Assembly (NCBI GenBank): GCA_017960475.1
Contig: JAGCZH010000002.1
Location: 1-55,481 of the forward strand
Reading direction: 5' to 3'
Length of the DNA stretch: 55,481 bases
Source of the DNA: Bacteroidales bacterium
Lineage (GTDB): Bacteria > Bacteroidota > Bacteroidia > Bacteroidales > P3
Position numbers and translations under genes: made by a program. The notes under the pieces are model-generated. The model searched no databases. It was not told the DNA's origin and saw nothing but the letters and a program-made list of their open reading frames with translations. Positions 8,402-17,252 of the stretch are shown here, in pieces (positions within the stretch are counted from its first letter, which is position 1; each line of letters starts with the position of its first letter).

Positions 8402-8475
8402 TCCTCAATAGCTCAGTTGGTTAGAGCACCTGACTGTTAATCAGGGGGTCGCAGGTTCAAGTCCTGCTTGGGGAG
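8402..8475 (+). tRNA. tRNA-Asn (anticodon GTT), copy 2
   Basis: Identical in sequence to the copy 22 bp upstream, so it arose by recent tandem duplication or is kept identical by gene conversion. The two copies are probably co-transcribed from the promoter at 8249 and end at the terminator at 8479. Confidence 0.97.
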
Positions 8476-8478
8476 CAG

Positions 8479-8505
8479 AGAGCACCGATATCGGTGCTCT
8501 TTTTT
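8479..8505 (+). terminator. Terminator of the tRNA-Asn pair
   Basis: AGAGCACCGAT/ATCGGTGCTCT is a perfect 22-bp palindrome immediately followed by T residues. It starts 4 nt after the second tRNA-Asn. Confidence 0.9.
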
Positions 8506-8609
8506 ATCCACATAAATAAAGCGACGAAAAACTCCGTGACAGGATTTGTTCAACGAGAATAAACTTCAGATATATAAAACTTTTATCACCGCATATCGTT
8601 TTTTCTTAG

Positions 8610-8617
8610 TATATTTG
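8610..8617 (+). promoter_or_regulatory. -7 promoter box for the 8694 gene
   Basis: TATATTTG followed by CAC, 77 bp upstream of the ATG at 8694. It supports placing the gene start downstream of the alternative start at 8628. Confidence 0.6.
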
Positions 8618-8693
8618 CACCTGTCTTTTGACTGGTGTTTTTTTTCACACACTCACCTACCCTCACTATCACAATAATTTAAAAGCTCTACCC

Positions 8694-9635
8694 ATGAGAA
8701 AGTTTATTGTTTTTTTGGCTGCAATAATCATTGCCGCCTCTGGTTTTGCACAAAACAAAAAGGAATTGGCCGAGAGGATCAATGCCCAGGACGAAAAAAT
8801 CAGCCTGCTCGAATCGTCCATCAAGGATCTTCAATCATCTGCATCTTCTCTGCAAACCAACATAAAAAACCTCTCTGAAACCATCAATCTCCTTGAGAAA
8901 AAACTGAAATTCCAGGAGGATATCATCAACAATCAAAACTCAACAATTCAACAGCTCCAAAAGAATTTGGCATCCGTCAAGAGCGCTAGCGTCGCCGCAA
9001 ATCCCAACGCTATAATCTCCGATCCTCAAAACGAGGAAGACACCATCATTCAGCTCATCCAGTTGTATTTCTCTGCCAAGAAATGGGAAGACAGAATTCC
9101 TCTGGTATACAAACCGGAAGAGGCACAGAAATTGATGCCCAAAGCTTACGCTGAAGGTATCACGAGGTATGAGGTCAATAAAAACAAGATTTCCATTCCC
9201 GGCGAAAACTACAAAGTTGGCGACAAATTCATCGCAAAATGGGACAGCTCACCTATATACATTATTAAAACACCCGAGGGTTTCAAAATAGACTGGATCG
9301 CAACCTCGGGTTACGACGAAGTTCCTTTGAGAAATTACAACGACCTAAAGATGACCGAGAAGAATATCGTTCATGCTGAGTTCCGCACGATGGAAGATGA
9401 TGGCAAAAGTGATTTAGGTAATAAATATTACACTATATTCATCGATAATACTTTTGTAAGACTGCAAAAAAACTCTGCCGCAGGGCAACGGCTATCGCAA
9501 ATCGTGAAAAACTCAAATGATGATATCAGAATTATTGTTGAGGTTCAAGGGAAAAGAATGATGAATGGTTATGGCGATTACGAATACTATGTCTTAATCA
9601 ACCGTATAGTGAGAGAAAACTGGTTTAGCGAATAA
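8694..9635 (+). CDS. Secreted coiled-coil protein of unknown function
   Basis: A 313-residue protein. The start at 8694 is chosen because it puts a Sec signal peptide at the N-terminus (MRKFIVFLAAIIIAASGFAQ, cleavage near residue 20). An earlier frame extension adds 22 residues lacking such features. Residues about 22-105 form heptad-like repeats rich in Leu, Ile, Asn and Gln and should be a coiled coil. The C-terminal 190 residues are a mixed globular region with many aromatic residues, including KWDSSPIYIIKTPEGFKIDW, which I do not recognise. It probably acts in the periplasm or outer envelope. Two small genes and a secreted cargo protein follow on the same strand. Confidence 0.75.
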   Translation: MRKFIVFLAAIIIAASGFAQNKKELAERINAQDEKISLLESSIKDLQSSASSLQTNIKNLSETINLLEKKLKFQEDIINNQNSTIQQLQKNLASVKSASVAANPNAIISDPQNEEDTIIQLIQLYFSAKKWEDRIPLVYKPEEAQKLMPKAYAEGITRYEVNKNKISIPGENYKVGDKFIAKWDSSPIYIIKTPEGFKIDWIATSGYDEVPLRNYNDLKMTEKNIVHAEFRTMEDDGKSDLGNKYYTIFIDNTFVRLQKNSAAGQRLSQIVKNSNDDIRIIVEVQGKRMMNGYGDYEYYVLINRIVRENWFSE

Positions 9636-9668
9636 GCCTACTACCTCGCTAATCTCTTTTTGATAGAA

Positions 9669-9926
9669 ATGAAAAACTTCTTTATACTATTATTGATTGT
9701 GTTCTCCATTGTGGCTCTCTGCTTCGCTGGACTGGGAATAAAAATTATCGTGCGCAAGAAAGGTGAATTCAAACGCCACTGCAGCAGCATGGATCCATAC
9801 ACCGGGGAAAGCTCCGGATGTCTCTGCGCCAACAAAATCGAATCTGCATGCAACAATCGCAAACAACACCCTTATCAACCTCTCGAGGTTAACAATGAAC
9901 TCATGAAGGAAATGTCAAACAACTAA
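9669..9926 (+). CDS. Small single-pass membrane protein with Cys cluster (NqrM-like layout)
   Basis: The 85-residue protein has one N-terminal transmembrane helix (residues about 4-27), then a basic stretch IVRKKGEFKRH. Cysteines lie at 38, 51, 53 and 61 (pattern C-x12-C-x-C-x7-C). This layout of one helix followed by C-x11/12-C-x-C is reminiscent of NqrM (DUF539), the maturation factor of the Na+-translocating NADH:quinone reductase. The match is from memory and weak. No nqr genes are in the window. The ATG at 9669 is preferred over a TTG three codons upstream. Confidence 0.65.
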   Translation: MKNFFILLLIVFSIVALCFAGLGIKIIVRKKGEFKRHCSSMDPYTGESSGCLCANKIESACNNRKQHPYQPLEVNNELMKEMSNN

Positions 9927-9939
9927 TTATTTATATATC

Positions 9940-10257
9940 ATGGATACAACCGCCATTCTAAACAACTTGGGGTCATATGCCAAACGAGTCGGCCGTACCG
10001 CCGCCAAACCCGCTGTTCTTCTTTACCTCGTTCTGAAGGACCCTGCCACCTCTAAAAAAGACAAATACATTGTTTACGCAGCATTGGCATACCTGGTTCT
10101 GCCCATCAACCTGATTTCCGCCAAACGCATCCCTATTTTGGGATGGGTCGACGAAGCCGCCGCTATTGCAATAGCCTACAAAAAAGTTAAAAACAACATC
10201 TCTCCCGAAATGGAACACGAAGCCGAAACCATGCTGGATAGATGGTTCTCAAGATAA
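9940..10257 (+). CDS. YkvA/DUF1232-family membrane protein
   Basis: The 105-residue protein carries the DUF1232 signature: KPAVLLYLVLKDP, then the helix KDKYIVYAALAYLVLPINLI, then IPILGWVDEAAAIAIA. Family members are small proteins with one or two hydrophobic helices and no established biochemical role. It starts 13 bp after the preceding small gene, suggesting co-transcription. Confidence 0.85.
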   Translation: MDTTAILNNLGSYAKRVGRTAAKPAVLLYLVLKDPATSKKDKYIVYAALAYLVLPINLISAKRIPILGWVDEAAAIAIAYKKVKNNISPEMEHEAETMLDRWFSR

Positions 10258-10290
10258 AATGGTAAAGAGCTCATCGCTAAATATTTTTTC

Positions 10291-11346
10291 ATGAAACAAT
10301 TCGCCATCATTTTTGTCTCTTTTTTGGCTCTCGGCATTCCTTGCATGGCTCAACAACCCGAGCCTATCACAGTGTTCCCTTGGTGTGAGGACTTTGAGTC
10401 GGGCGATGCTCCTGGATGGTCGTTTATTGACAACGACGGCGACAACATGAACTGGTTTGTCGCCGACTACAACCCTGATGGGGTAGGCGGCTACAGCCTC
10501 TTCAGCCCTTCTTACGTGCAGGGCCAAGAAGACAACTGGGCCGTCTCGCCTCCTCTGTCACTACCAAACGACTGCCTTTCGCTACATCTTGAATGGCGAG
10601 TCAGATCATTGGATACCTACCAGGAGTTCTACGAAGTCCTTATCTCCTCAGGGCCACTATTCGACCTCGCTTCTTACGACTCTATCTACAGCGAGACTTT
10701 CTCTGGAGGCTACTTCTCACGCAGCATAGACATCTCCGCATACCGCGGAACAACAATATATATCGCCTTCCGCCACCGCAGCCAGTTCCAAAACTATATG
10801 TGTATTGACAATGTATGCGTAAATACCGACAACTCTGCCCACGACTCTGTCTCCGTTACCATCAATGCTCCAGCCACCGCTTTCGTCGGCGAGGATGTCG
10901 TTCTCTCTGCCGTGTCCAGCAACGCCGACTCTTTCATCTGGACTATCGACAGCGCTGTTGTCAACACCCTTGAAGGAGCTAGTGTTGTCGCTCATTGGAA
11001 CAAACCAGGAACATTCCACTATAGCGTGACAGCTATCAATGAGTGGGATGAATGCACAGCCTATGGCGTGATTGCAATATCAGAAAAACCCAACGAGTCT
11101 GTTTTCGGTCCCGAAGAGAGTCTTAATTATCTAACAATCTTTCCAAACCCAGCAACCAACACTATTGTCATCAATGCTCCTGACGACGCCGACATAGAGC
11201 TTATCGACCACAATGGAAAGGTCTTAATGAAGCGTCTACACTCGGACAAGATGGACCTCTCCGGAATTGCCCCTGGGGTTTATTTCATACGTTCCTCGTC
11301 TCCACAAGGGGTATTGGTTAATAAGGTCGTCATAGCCACAAACTAA
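10291..11346 (+). CDS. Secreted protein with choice-of-anchor-J-like domain and T9SS type A sorting signal
   Basis: A 351-residue exported protein. A Sec signal peptide (MKQFAIIFVSFLALGIPCMA) comes first. A jelly-roll region at about residues 30-175 opens WCEDFESGDAPGWSFIDNDG and contains NWAVSPPLSLP, typical of cleaved-adhesin/MAM-like domains. Residues about 185-265 resemble a PKD-like Ig fold. The last 75 residues form a type A sorting domain: LTIFPNPATNTIVI, then LSGIAPGVYFIRSS. Such C-terminal domains direct passage through the type IX secretion system and attachment to the cell surface. The ligand is unknown, and no T9SS machinery genes are in the window. Confidence 0.9.
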   Translation: MKQFAIIFVSFLALGIPCMAQQPEPITVFPWCEDFESGDAPGWSFIDNDGDNMNWFVADYNPDGVGGYSLFSPSYVQGQEDNWAVSPPLSLPNDCLSLHLEWRVRSLDTYQEFYEVLISSGPLFDLASYDSIYSETFSGGYFSRSIDISAYRGTTIYIAFRHRSQFQNYMCIDNVCVNTDNSAHDSVSVTINAPATAFVGEDVVLSAVSSNADSFIWTIDSAVVNTLEGASVVAHWNKPGTFHYSVTAINEWDECTAYGVIAISEKPNESVFGPEESLNYLTIFPNPATNTIVINAPDDADIELIDHNGKVLMKRLHSDKMDLSGIAPGVYFIRSSSPQGVLVNKVVIATN

Positions 11347-11399
11347 CATTAAAAAGTATTATAAAGGCTGCTCCAACCTTTTCATTATCTCTACCCTTC

Positions 11400-12260
11400 T
11401 TAATCTCCTATACATTTTATTATATCCGAAGCCAAAATATGGGCTTCTCCATGAAGGGCGGCGGCTTTGTCACCCGCTGTGCCATGAAGCCATACCGACA
11501 TGGCCGTTACAGCCTGCAGGTCAATAGGCTGCATCTGCTCCTTATAATAAGCATTATGCTGAGCCAACAGACCTAAAAGAATTCCCGTCAGCACATCACC
11601 GCTGCCTGCCGTGGCCATACCTGGATTGCCTGTCTCATTGATTATCACATCGCTCTCGGGGGCGAAGATTCTGGTATGATAGCCTTTATTCACGATTACA
11701 AGTTTATGCAAATCGGCCATCCGCTGACGCTCAGCACCATGGAAGAGCCTATCATACTCACGAGCATGCGGCGTAATAACGGCACCCATAGCCATACTCA
11801 TATCTTCCGGATGCTGTGCCAGCATATTCAGTGCGTCAGCGTCGAGTGCCAATGGCTGACAAATGGAAAGCGAATTTTCTTTCCTGTAGCGAAGCAACTC
11901 TAAAAATGCCTGCTGCGTGACATCTTCTGTGCCAAGTCCTGGACCTATGGCTACAGCATTGTAATAATCCAGATGTTTCGGCAAAGAACTGAAGACCTTC
12001 TCGTTGTCGTCTATTGACAGCATAGCCTCAGGTACAGCAGTCTGCATAATCTCGACACCACATCGGGGCACATGTACGGTAAGCAGGCCTACTCCTGACC
12101 GAAGGCAGGCTCGTGCGGCAAGCACCGCAGCACCCATTTTACCATAACTGCCGGCAACGAGCAAGGCGTGACCAAAGTCCCACTTGCTGCTATCCCGCTT
12201 CCTTTCAATAAGGTAGTCCGCACGGCAACCTATTGAATTTGCATATTCTTTAATTTTCAT
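11400..12260 (-). CDS. nnrD: ADP-dependent (S)-NAD(P)H-hydrate dehydratase (stand-alone)
   Basis: The enzyme repairs hydrated NADH/NADPH by ATP- or ADP-driven dehydration. The 286-residue ribokinase-fold protein shows LLVAGSYGKMGAAVLAARACLRSG, AIGPGLG, LDADALNML, TPHAREY and the catalytic NPGMATAGSGDVLTGILLG. Many bacteria fuse this domain to an N-terminal NAD(P)HX epimerase; that domain is absent here. The start at 12260 has AAAAGGTGG just upstream. An alternative TTG start at 12293 lies inside the neighbouring terminator hairpin and is rejected. It is convergent with the T9SS cargo gene. Confidence 0.92.
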   Translation of the reverse strand: MKIKEYANSIGCRADYLIERKRDSSKWDFGHALLVAGSYGKMGAAVLAARACLRSGVGLLTVHVPRCGVEIMQTAVPEAMLSIDDNEKVFSSLPKHLDYYNAVAIGPGLGTEDVTQQAFLELLRYRKENSLSICQPLALDADALNMLAQHPEDMSMAMGAVITPHAREYDRLFHGAERQRMADLHKLVIVNKGYHTRIFAPESDVIINETGNPGMATAGSGDVLTGILLGLLAQHNAYYKEQMQPIDLQAVTAMSVWLHGTAGDKAAALHGEAHILASDIIKCIGD

Positions 12261-12284
12261 ACCACCTTTTAAGGGCTTTATCAA

Positions 12285-12316
12285 AAAAGGCAACGCAGCA
12301 TGCCGCGTTGCCTTTT
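12285..12316 (-). terminator. Bidirectional hairpin terminator after the M16 peptidase
   Basis: AAAAGGCAACGC and GCGTTGCCTTTT form a 12-bp stem with an 8-nt loop. It lies 21 bp past the peptidase stop, with A/T flanks giving a U-tract on either strand. It separates the peptidase from nnrD. Confidence 0.85.
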
Positions 12317-12337
12317 CTCTACTGTATCTGATAAAGA

Positions 12338-15178
12338 TTAGTTTTCAGGTTTCAGTGTACCTACAGTGTAGTGGCCAAGGTCAAAGTAACGTTTGGCAAG
12401 ACGTTTGATGTCTTTAACTGTAAGGCTGTTAACCATCGACTCGTAGTTGTTGATGACAGCGTCGCGATCCTCGTTGTAGTAGTAGCTGCCCATGATTTGT
12501 CCCAGCCAGAATTTGTTTTCCTGCATACTGGTTTCACGCTCCTTAATCATCTGGAGTTTCACTTTGGTGAGAGTTTCCTTGTTGCAACCTTTCTTGATGC
12601 ATTCCTTCAGAAGGTCGATAGCGGCATTCTCGACGCTTTCGCAATTCTCAGGAGCGCACTGCAGGTAGAACAGCCAGCTTACATTACCGTCAAAGTCGAT
12701 GTCGTAGGAGACAGTCGAATAGGGGCTGTAGGTCTCACCCATCTTCTCACGGATAACCTCTGTGGTGCGAATCTGAAGAGCCTCGCCAAGGGCACTGACA
12801 GCGATGCGCTCACGCAGGCTGTTCTTGGCAACAAAGCAGCCACTCTCGCCCATAACGAGAACCATACCTTGCTTGTCGGTACCGGCAAGGGTAAGGCTGT
12901 GGTTTACTCCACTGACAAGGCGGGGGCTCTTGTCGAGAGGCTGCTCGTTGTGCTGCTTGCCATTTGTGGGCAGTATGTTGAGATAAGAGGCGATGGTCTT
13001 AATGTTGTCATCGCTGATATTACCGACGAAGAAGAAAATCTGGTCGCTGGCGTCTGCGAAACGCTCTGCGTAAATCTGATATACACGCTCAAAATCAATG
13101 CCGTCGATATCCTTTTCGGTTGGCATAACGACAAGACGTGGATTGTTGCCGTAGGCTTTGCCGTAGAAGTCCTTCATGAATTTTGCCTGGGGATTGGCGG
13201 AAGCCATACGAACCTGGGTATGCAGTGTCTCGATATTACGGTCAAACGACTCACGGTCTTTGCGAGGAGCCTCATAGTAAAGGTCGATGAGCTGCATCAT
13301 GGTCTCGAGGTCTTTGGGTACACAGCTGCCACCGAAGCCCTGCTGTGTGGAGCCAATATAAGGTGACACTCCTACGGTTTTGCCCTGGAGTTTCTTGGAG
13401 AGCTGGCTGCTGCTGAAATTTGCAAGACCTGCATCGTCAACCAAGTTGGCGACATTTCCAACCATATAAGCCTCCTTGTCGCTGTAGAGCGAGGAACCGC
13501 CCAAAGAGTAGCTGCGCATTACAATCTCATCTTCTTTGTAGTTGGTCTTCTTGACAACAAAACGGATGCCGTTAGGAACAACATATTCGGTGTATCCCAT
13601 AACGCTGTTTTCTCTTACAGCGACGGGGATGACATTCTTAACCTCTTTGTCAAACAGGGGCTCGTCCTTGTAAGTGTCAACCCAAGGCTCGGTGGTGACA
13701 TTCTTGCTGTTGGCGACAATATTGAGGATAGCGTCCTTGGTGGGGATGTTGTAACCTTCTTTCTCAGGAGCAGTAAGGACATAAACAAAGTTCTCGTCGG
13801 TAATCCAGTCCTTAACGACATTATTCACCTCTTCGAGGTTGATTCCGGGAACAAACTCGCGGGCATAGGCGTCCTCCTGACGGATGCCAGGGATGACATC
13901 ACCTTCAAGGTAGTGCTGTGTGTATTCGTCGGCAAAGGCGTTGCTCTGGGTCTTGTTAAGCTCCTTAGCGGCCTTGCGGTAGCTTTCGAGCATACTCTCC
14001 TTGGCGCGGTCGAGTTCTGCCTGAAGGAAACCGTGCTCATCGACACGCTTCATCTCCTTGAGCAGCATAGCTGTGGCCTCTTCGATGCGGTTATCCTTGG
14101 GATAGGCGGTAAGAACGGCGCAGTCCAATTTGGCAAGGAAGCTGCCATAGCCGCCGCCGGCATAGAGGAATGGGGCGCTGGCTTTCTCGGCCATCTCAGC
14201 GAAACGGGCATTGATGATGGTTTCGGCGAGGTTGCGAACCAACATTTGGCGATAGTCACCTACGGTACCTTTGGGAGCCTGGGGGTGCTTCCAGTACATC
14301 TGGATGCCGGCTGAAGAGGCTTCCTTGTCGGTAGCGATAGCCACGAGAGGCTCCTTGTTGTTGGGAACATTGTAATAGGGACGCTCCTTGGGGTTGGCGG
14401 GCATCTTGTTGTCGGTAAAATACTCTTTGACCTTGGCTTCCATCTCGTCGACATTGATATCACCAACGATGATAACAGCCTCGAGGTCCGGACGATACCA
14501 GTCTTGATAGAAACGAACAATGGTAGGACGCTGGAAGTTGAGCAGCACCTCCTCTGTTCCGATAGGCATACGGTTGGCATAGCGCGAATCCTTGAACATC
14601 ACAGGCCAATACTGCTTTTGCAGACGGTCCTGAGCGCCGAGGCGACCACGCCACTCTTCAATGATAACGCCACGCTCGGCATCAATCTCCTTGGGGTCCA
14701 TCAAAAGCTTCGATGCCCATCCGTCAAGGATCTTCATACCCATCTCAAGCATCTCGGCATCGTTAGGCATATTGACATAGTAGACTGTCTGGTCGAAACT
14801 GGTGTAGGCATTGACGTGACCGCCAAACTGCACACCCTTGGCCTGCAACTTGCTGATAAGTTCGTTGTGAGGATAGTACTCCGTACCATTGAAGGCCATG
14901 TGCTCGGTGAAGTGAGCCAAACCAAGCTGATCCTCATCCTCGAGGATAGAGCCGGCATTGATGGCGAGACGGAACTGTACACGTCCCTCGGGTTTCTTGT
15001 TGGCGCGGATGTAATAGGTCAGCCCGTTGTCAAGCTTGCCTATACGCACTTTCTTGTCGACAGGAACCTTGGCCGACAAATCACTTTTCTTTGCTTTTCC
15101 GCTGTTGCCAAGCTGTGCGTAACTTACACCTGCCGTGGCCAACAGAAATAGCACGAAAATAAAAATCTGTTTTTTCAT
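12338..15178 (-). CDS. M16 family (pitrilysin/insulinase-like) zinc peptidase, secreted
   Basis: The 946-residue protein carries a Sec signal peptide (residues 1-21, ending SYA). The inverted zinc motif HFTEH is at 89-93, with the distal Glu ligand probably in GVIIEEW, about 80 residues on. The second M16 half (from about 530) lacks HxxEH, as expected for the non-catalytic half that closes the clam-shell chamber. These enzymes degrade peptides in the periplasm; Bacteroidetes often carry several. It is bounded by a terminator downstream and two TATTTTTG boxes upstream, so it is probably monocistronic. Confidence 0.93.
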   Translation of the reverse strand: MKKQIFIFVLFLLATAGVSYAQLGNSGKAKKSDLSAKVPVDKKVRIGKLDNGLTYYIRANKKPEGRVQFRLAINAGSILEDEDQLGLAHFTEHMAFNGTEYYPHNELISKLQAKGVQFGGHVNAYTSFDQTVYYVNMPNDAEMLEMGMKILDGWASKLLMDPKEIDAERGVIIEEWRGRLGAQDRLQKQYWPVMFKDSRYANRMPIGTEEVLLNFQRPTIVRFYQDWYRPDLEAVIIVGDINVDEMEAKVKEYFTDNKMPANPKERPYYNVPNNKEPLVAIATDKEASSAGIQMYWKHPQAPKGTVGDYRQMLVRNLAETIINARFAEMAEKASAPFLYAGGGYGSFLAKLDCAVLTAYPKDNRIEEATAMLLKEMKRVDEHGFLQAELDRAKESMLESYRKAAKELNKTQSNAFADEYTQHYLEGDVIPGIRQEDAYAREFVPGINLEEVNNVVKDWITDENFVYVLTAPEKEGYNIPTKDAILNIVANSKNVTTEPWVDTYKDEPLFDKEVKNVIPVAVRENSVMGYTEYVVPNGIRFVVKKTNYKEDEIVMRSYSLGGSSLYSDKEAYMVGNVANLVDDAGLANFSSSQLSKKLQGKTVGVSPYIGSTQQGFGGSCVPKDLETMMQLIDLYYEAPRKDRESFDRNIETLHTQVRMASANPQAKFMKDFYGKAYGNNPRLVVMPTEKDIDGIDFERVYQIYAERFADASDQIFFFVGNISDDNIKTIASYLNILPTNGKQHNEQPLDKSPRLVSGVNHSLTLAGTDKQGMVLVMGESGCFVAKNSLRERIAVSALGEALQIRTTEVIREKMGETYSPYSTVSYDIDFDGNVSWLFYLQCAPENCESVENAAIDLLKECIKKGCNKETLTKVKLQMIKERETSMQENKFWLGQIMGSYYYNEDRDAVINNYESMVNSLTVKDIKRLAKRYFDLGHYTVGTLKPEN

Positions 15179-15231
15179 TTTGTTGTTGAAATTTAATTAA
15201 TTATATAATTATTTGATATTTTCCCAATTTG

Positions 15232-15239
15232 CAAAAATA
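15232..15239 (-). promoter_or_regulatory. -7 promoter box for the M16 peptidase
   Basis: TATTTTTG followed by CA on the minus strand, 54 bp upstream of the ATG at 15178. A second identical box occurs at 15262-15269, so the active one is not certain. Confidence 0.5.
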
Positions 15240-15413
15240 AACAATTTATTTCTAAGGAATACAAAAATAATATATGTTTCAGCGTTTATTGTTTCTCGCA
15301 TCTCATATTTCTTGGTTTTTGGCACCGTCTCTTTCCGCACTGTCAGGTAATAAAAACAACACCAACTCAGCCCTTTGCCATGCCACAGTCTTTTTTTCAA
15401 CTGACGAATTGTG

Positions 15414-15459
15414 GAAAAAAAACTTAGCCCTTCAGAAATATAAGACGATTCTGAAGGGC
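15414..15459 (-). terminator. Rho-independent terminator after cdaA
   Basis: GCCCTTCAGAA (15427-15437) and TTCTGAAGGGC (15449-15459) form an 11-bp stem. On the minus strand, CTAAG and eight U residues follow. It lies 32 bp beyond the cdaA stop. Confidence 0.88.
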
Positions 15460-15490
15460 AAAATATTACAGTCTGAAGTTTTTTTCTTTC

Positions 15491-16273
15491 TTACAACGCC
15501 GACTCAAGGTATTGCTTCAATTGGGCTGGAGTGACATCATGGTGTATCTCGCCGCCTACCGCATATGATATGGCTCCTGTCTCTTCACTCACAATCACCG
15601 AGACAACATCCAGTTGCTCGGTGACTCCTATCGCAGAACGATGGCGCAGACCTAGATTGGGGTCTATGTCAAAATTCGACGACACAGGCAAAATGCAACG
15701 TGCCGCGACAACTGTGTTGCCTTTTACCAACACTGCGCCGTCGTGAAGTGGTGAATTCTTAAAGAATAGTGTTTCGAGCAACGCTGAGGACACTTTGGCG
15801 TCAATAGTCTCGCCCGACGCAATAATGTCGTTGACTTCGTTTTGCCGTATGAATACTATAAGCGCTCCTGTCTTGGTCTGAGACATGTGCATGCACGCCA
15901 ACACATAGGGTTCAAGGTCGATGGTGTTGTTCTTGGTGTTCATGCTTTTTCTCCAGAAACGGAGACGCTTCAGCAAACTGTCGCCGTCGATACTGGTCTT
16001 GGTGCCAACCATAAGCAGGAATCGTCTTATCTCTGGCTGGAAAACAATAATGAGCAATATGAGACCTATCGAGATAAACTGCCCCAAGATGGTTGCTGTC
16101 AGCTTCATGCTGAACAATGTCGCCAGTTGCCATAGGATGTATATAATAACCACAGCCCAGAAAATGCGCAGCACATTTGTGCCTCGCACCGCTTTGTAGA
16201 TATTGTAGGCTATGATCGCCACCAAGAGTATGTCTATTATGTCGACAATTGTTATTGTAGGTAAGCCGTGCAT
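15491..16273 (-). CDS. cdaA: Diadenylate cyclase CdaA
   Basis: CdaA makes cyclic di-AMP from two ATP at the inner face of the membrane. The second messenger controls osmolyte uptake and cell-wall homeostasis. The 260-residue protein has three N-terminal hydrophobic segments (about 8-30, 36-56, 60-80). The DAC domain follows, with LHDGAVLV (DGA motif) and LGLRHRSAIGVTE (RHR motif), both required for catalysis. It lies 57 bp downstream of folP on the same strand, a conserved Bacteroidetes arrangement. Classical partners such as CdaR and GlmM are not adjacent. Confidence 0.95.
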   Translation of the reverse strand: MHGLPTITIVDIIDILLVAIIAYNIYKAVRGTNVLRIFWAVVIIYILWQLATLFSMKLTATILGQFISIGLILLIIVFQPEIRRFLLMVGTKTSIDGDSLLKRLRFWRKSMNTKNNTIDLEPYVLACMHMSQTKTGALIVFIRQNEVNDIIASGETIDAKVSSALLETLFFKNSPLHDGAVLVKGNTVVAARCILPVSSNFDIDPNLGLRHRSAIGVTEQLDVVSVIVSEETGAISYAVGGEIHHDVTPAQLKQYLESAL

Positions 16274-16330
16274 ATTATGTTTAGATTGTAATTAATTGAA
16301 AAGAAATACAGTATAAAATAATTGCTGCTA

Positions 16331-17200
16331 TCATTGTAGCGACATCATCTTCCCAATAATGTCGATGGTTTGCCGTGCCTCGCGCACATCATGCACTCTC
16401 AGTATCTGCGCTCCATGTATCAAAGCTATGGCATGAAGTGCTATTGTGCCCACGAGTGCGTCATCAGGATTCGTATCAAGCAATCTATAAATCATCGATT
16501 TGCGCGACAACGCAACCAATAGCGGATTGTTGGGAAACAGCCTCTTCATTTCGCCAAGACGAGACATCAAAGCATAGTTTTGATTCAGATCTTTCGAAAA
16601 GCCAAATCCAGGGTCGATTATCACATCCGCTACTCCCATCCTGTGCAACTGGGAATTCTTCTGGGAAAGCTCAGCGACAACAGATTTTAAGTCGCTCTCC
16701 CCTTCCACACCTCGTCCCGAGGGATTTTCTCTGGTACCAAGTGGATTGTGCATGAGTATGTACGGCACCGAAAGACTGGCCACCACCGAGAACATATCAC
16801 TGTCGAAAGCGCCGCCACTGATGTCGTTTATGATGTCGGCTCCAGCTTCCACAGCAGCTCTGGCTGGCAACGAGAAGCATGTGTCAACTGAAATCACCGC
16901 ATCGGGAGCCATCCTGCGTATGGCGGCGACAAGGGGCGACAACCTGCGGGCCTCCTCTTCTGGCGAGAGCAACACGGCTCCAGGACGGGTTGACACAGCT
17001 CCCACATCTATTATATCCGCACCATCCTCAAGCATAGCTTCCGCATGGTCAATAAGTTGCTTCTCTGTACCATAACGCCCCCCATCGTAAAAGGAGTCGG
17101 CCGTGGCGTTGAGTATGCCCATAACCACAGGACGGTCGTAGGTCAGCAACCGCGAACCGCAGCGCAATGTGAATGGTTTGAAAGAATTCTTTTCTGTCAT
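16331..17200 (-). CDS. folP: Dihydropteroate synthase
   Basis: FolP condenses p-aminobenzoate with 6-hydroxymethyl-dihydropterin pyrophosphate in folate synthesis and is the sulfonamide target. The start at 17200 gives 289 residues; the longer frame to 17314 runs into the divergent gene. Loop 1 reads MGILNATADSFYDGG and loop 2 VGAVSTRPGA, followed by SVDT, NDISGG, DPGFGFSKD and SRKS. Both loops depart from the usual NVTPDSF and GGESTRPG. All other catalytic motifs are intact, so it is likely functional. It is the first gene of a folP-cdaA operon and is divergent from the DUF1599 gene. Confidence 0.94.
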   Translation of the reverse strand: MTEKNSFKPFTLRCGSRLLTYDRPVVMGILNATADSFYDGGRYGTEKQLIDHAEAMLEDGADIIDVGAVSTRPGAVLLSPEEEARRLSPLVAAIRRMAPDAVISVDTCFSLPARAAVEAGADIINDISGGAFDSDMFSVVASLSVPYILMHNPLGTRENPSGRGVEGESDLKSVVAELSQKNSQLHRMGVADVIIDPGFGFSKDLNQNYALMSRLGEMKRLFPNNPLLVALSRKSMIYRLLDTNPDDALVGTIALHAIALIHGAQILRVHDVREARQTIDIIGKMMSLQ

Positions 17201-17252
17201 AACAATAAAACAACGTTCAGGTCGTTTTAATATTGTTTTTTTACTATTTTTT

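Noticed and set aside
12261..12293. TTG-start extension of nnrD
   Set aside because: The start lies in the terminator hairpin of the M16 peptidase gene.
12371..13366. Long antisense frame (331 codons) within the M16 peptidase
   Set aside because: It is a codon-bias shadow of the real gene, without initiation or domain features.
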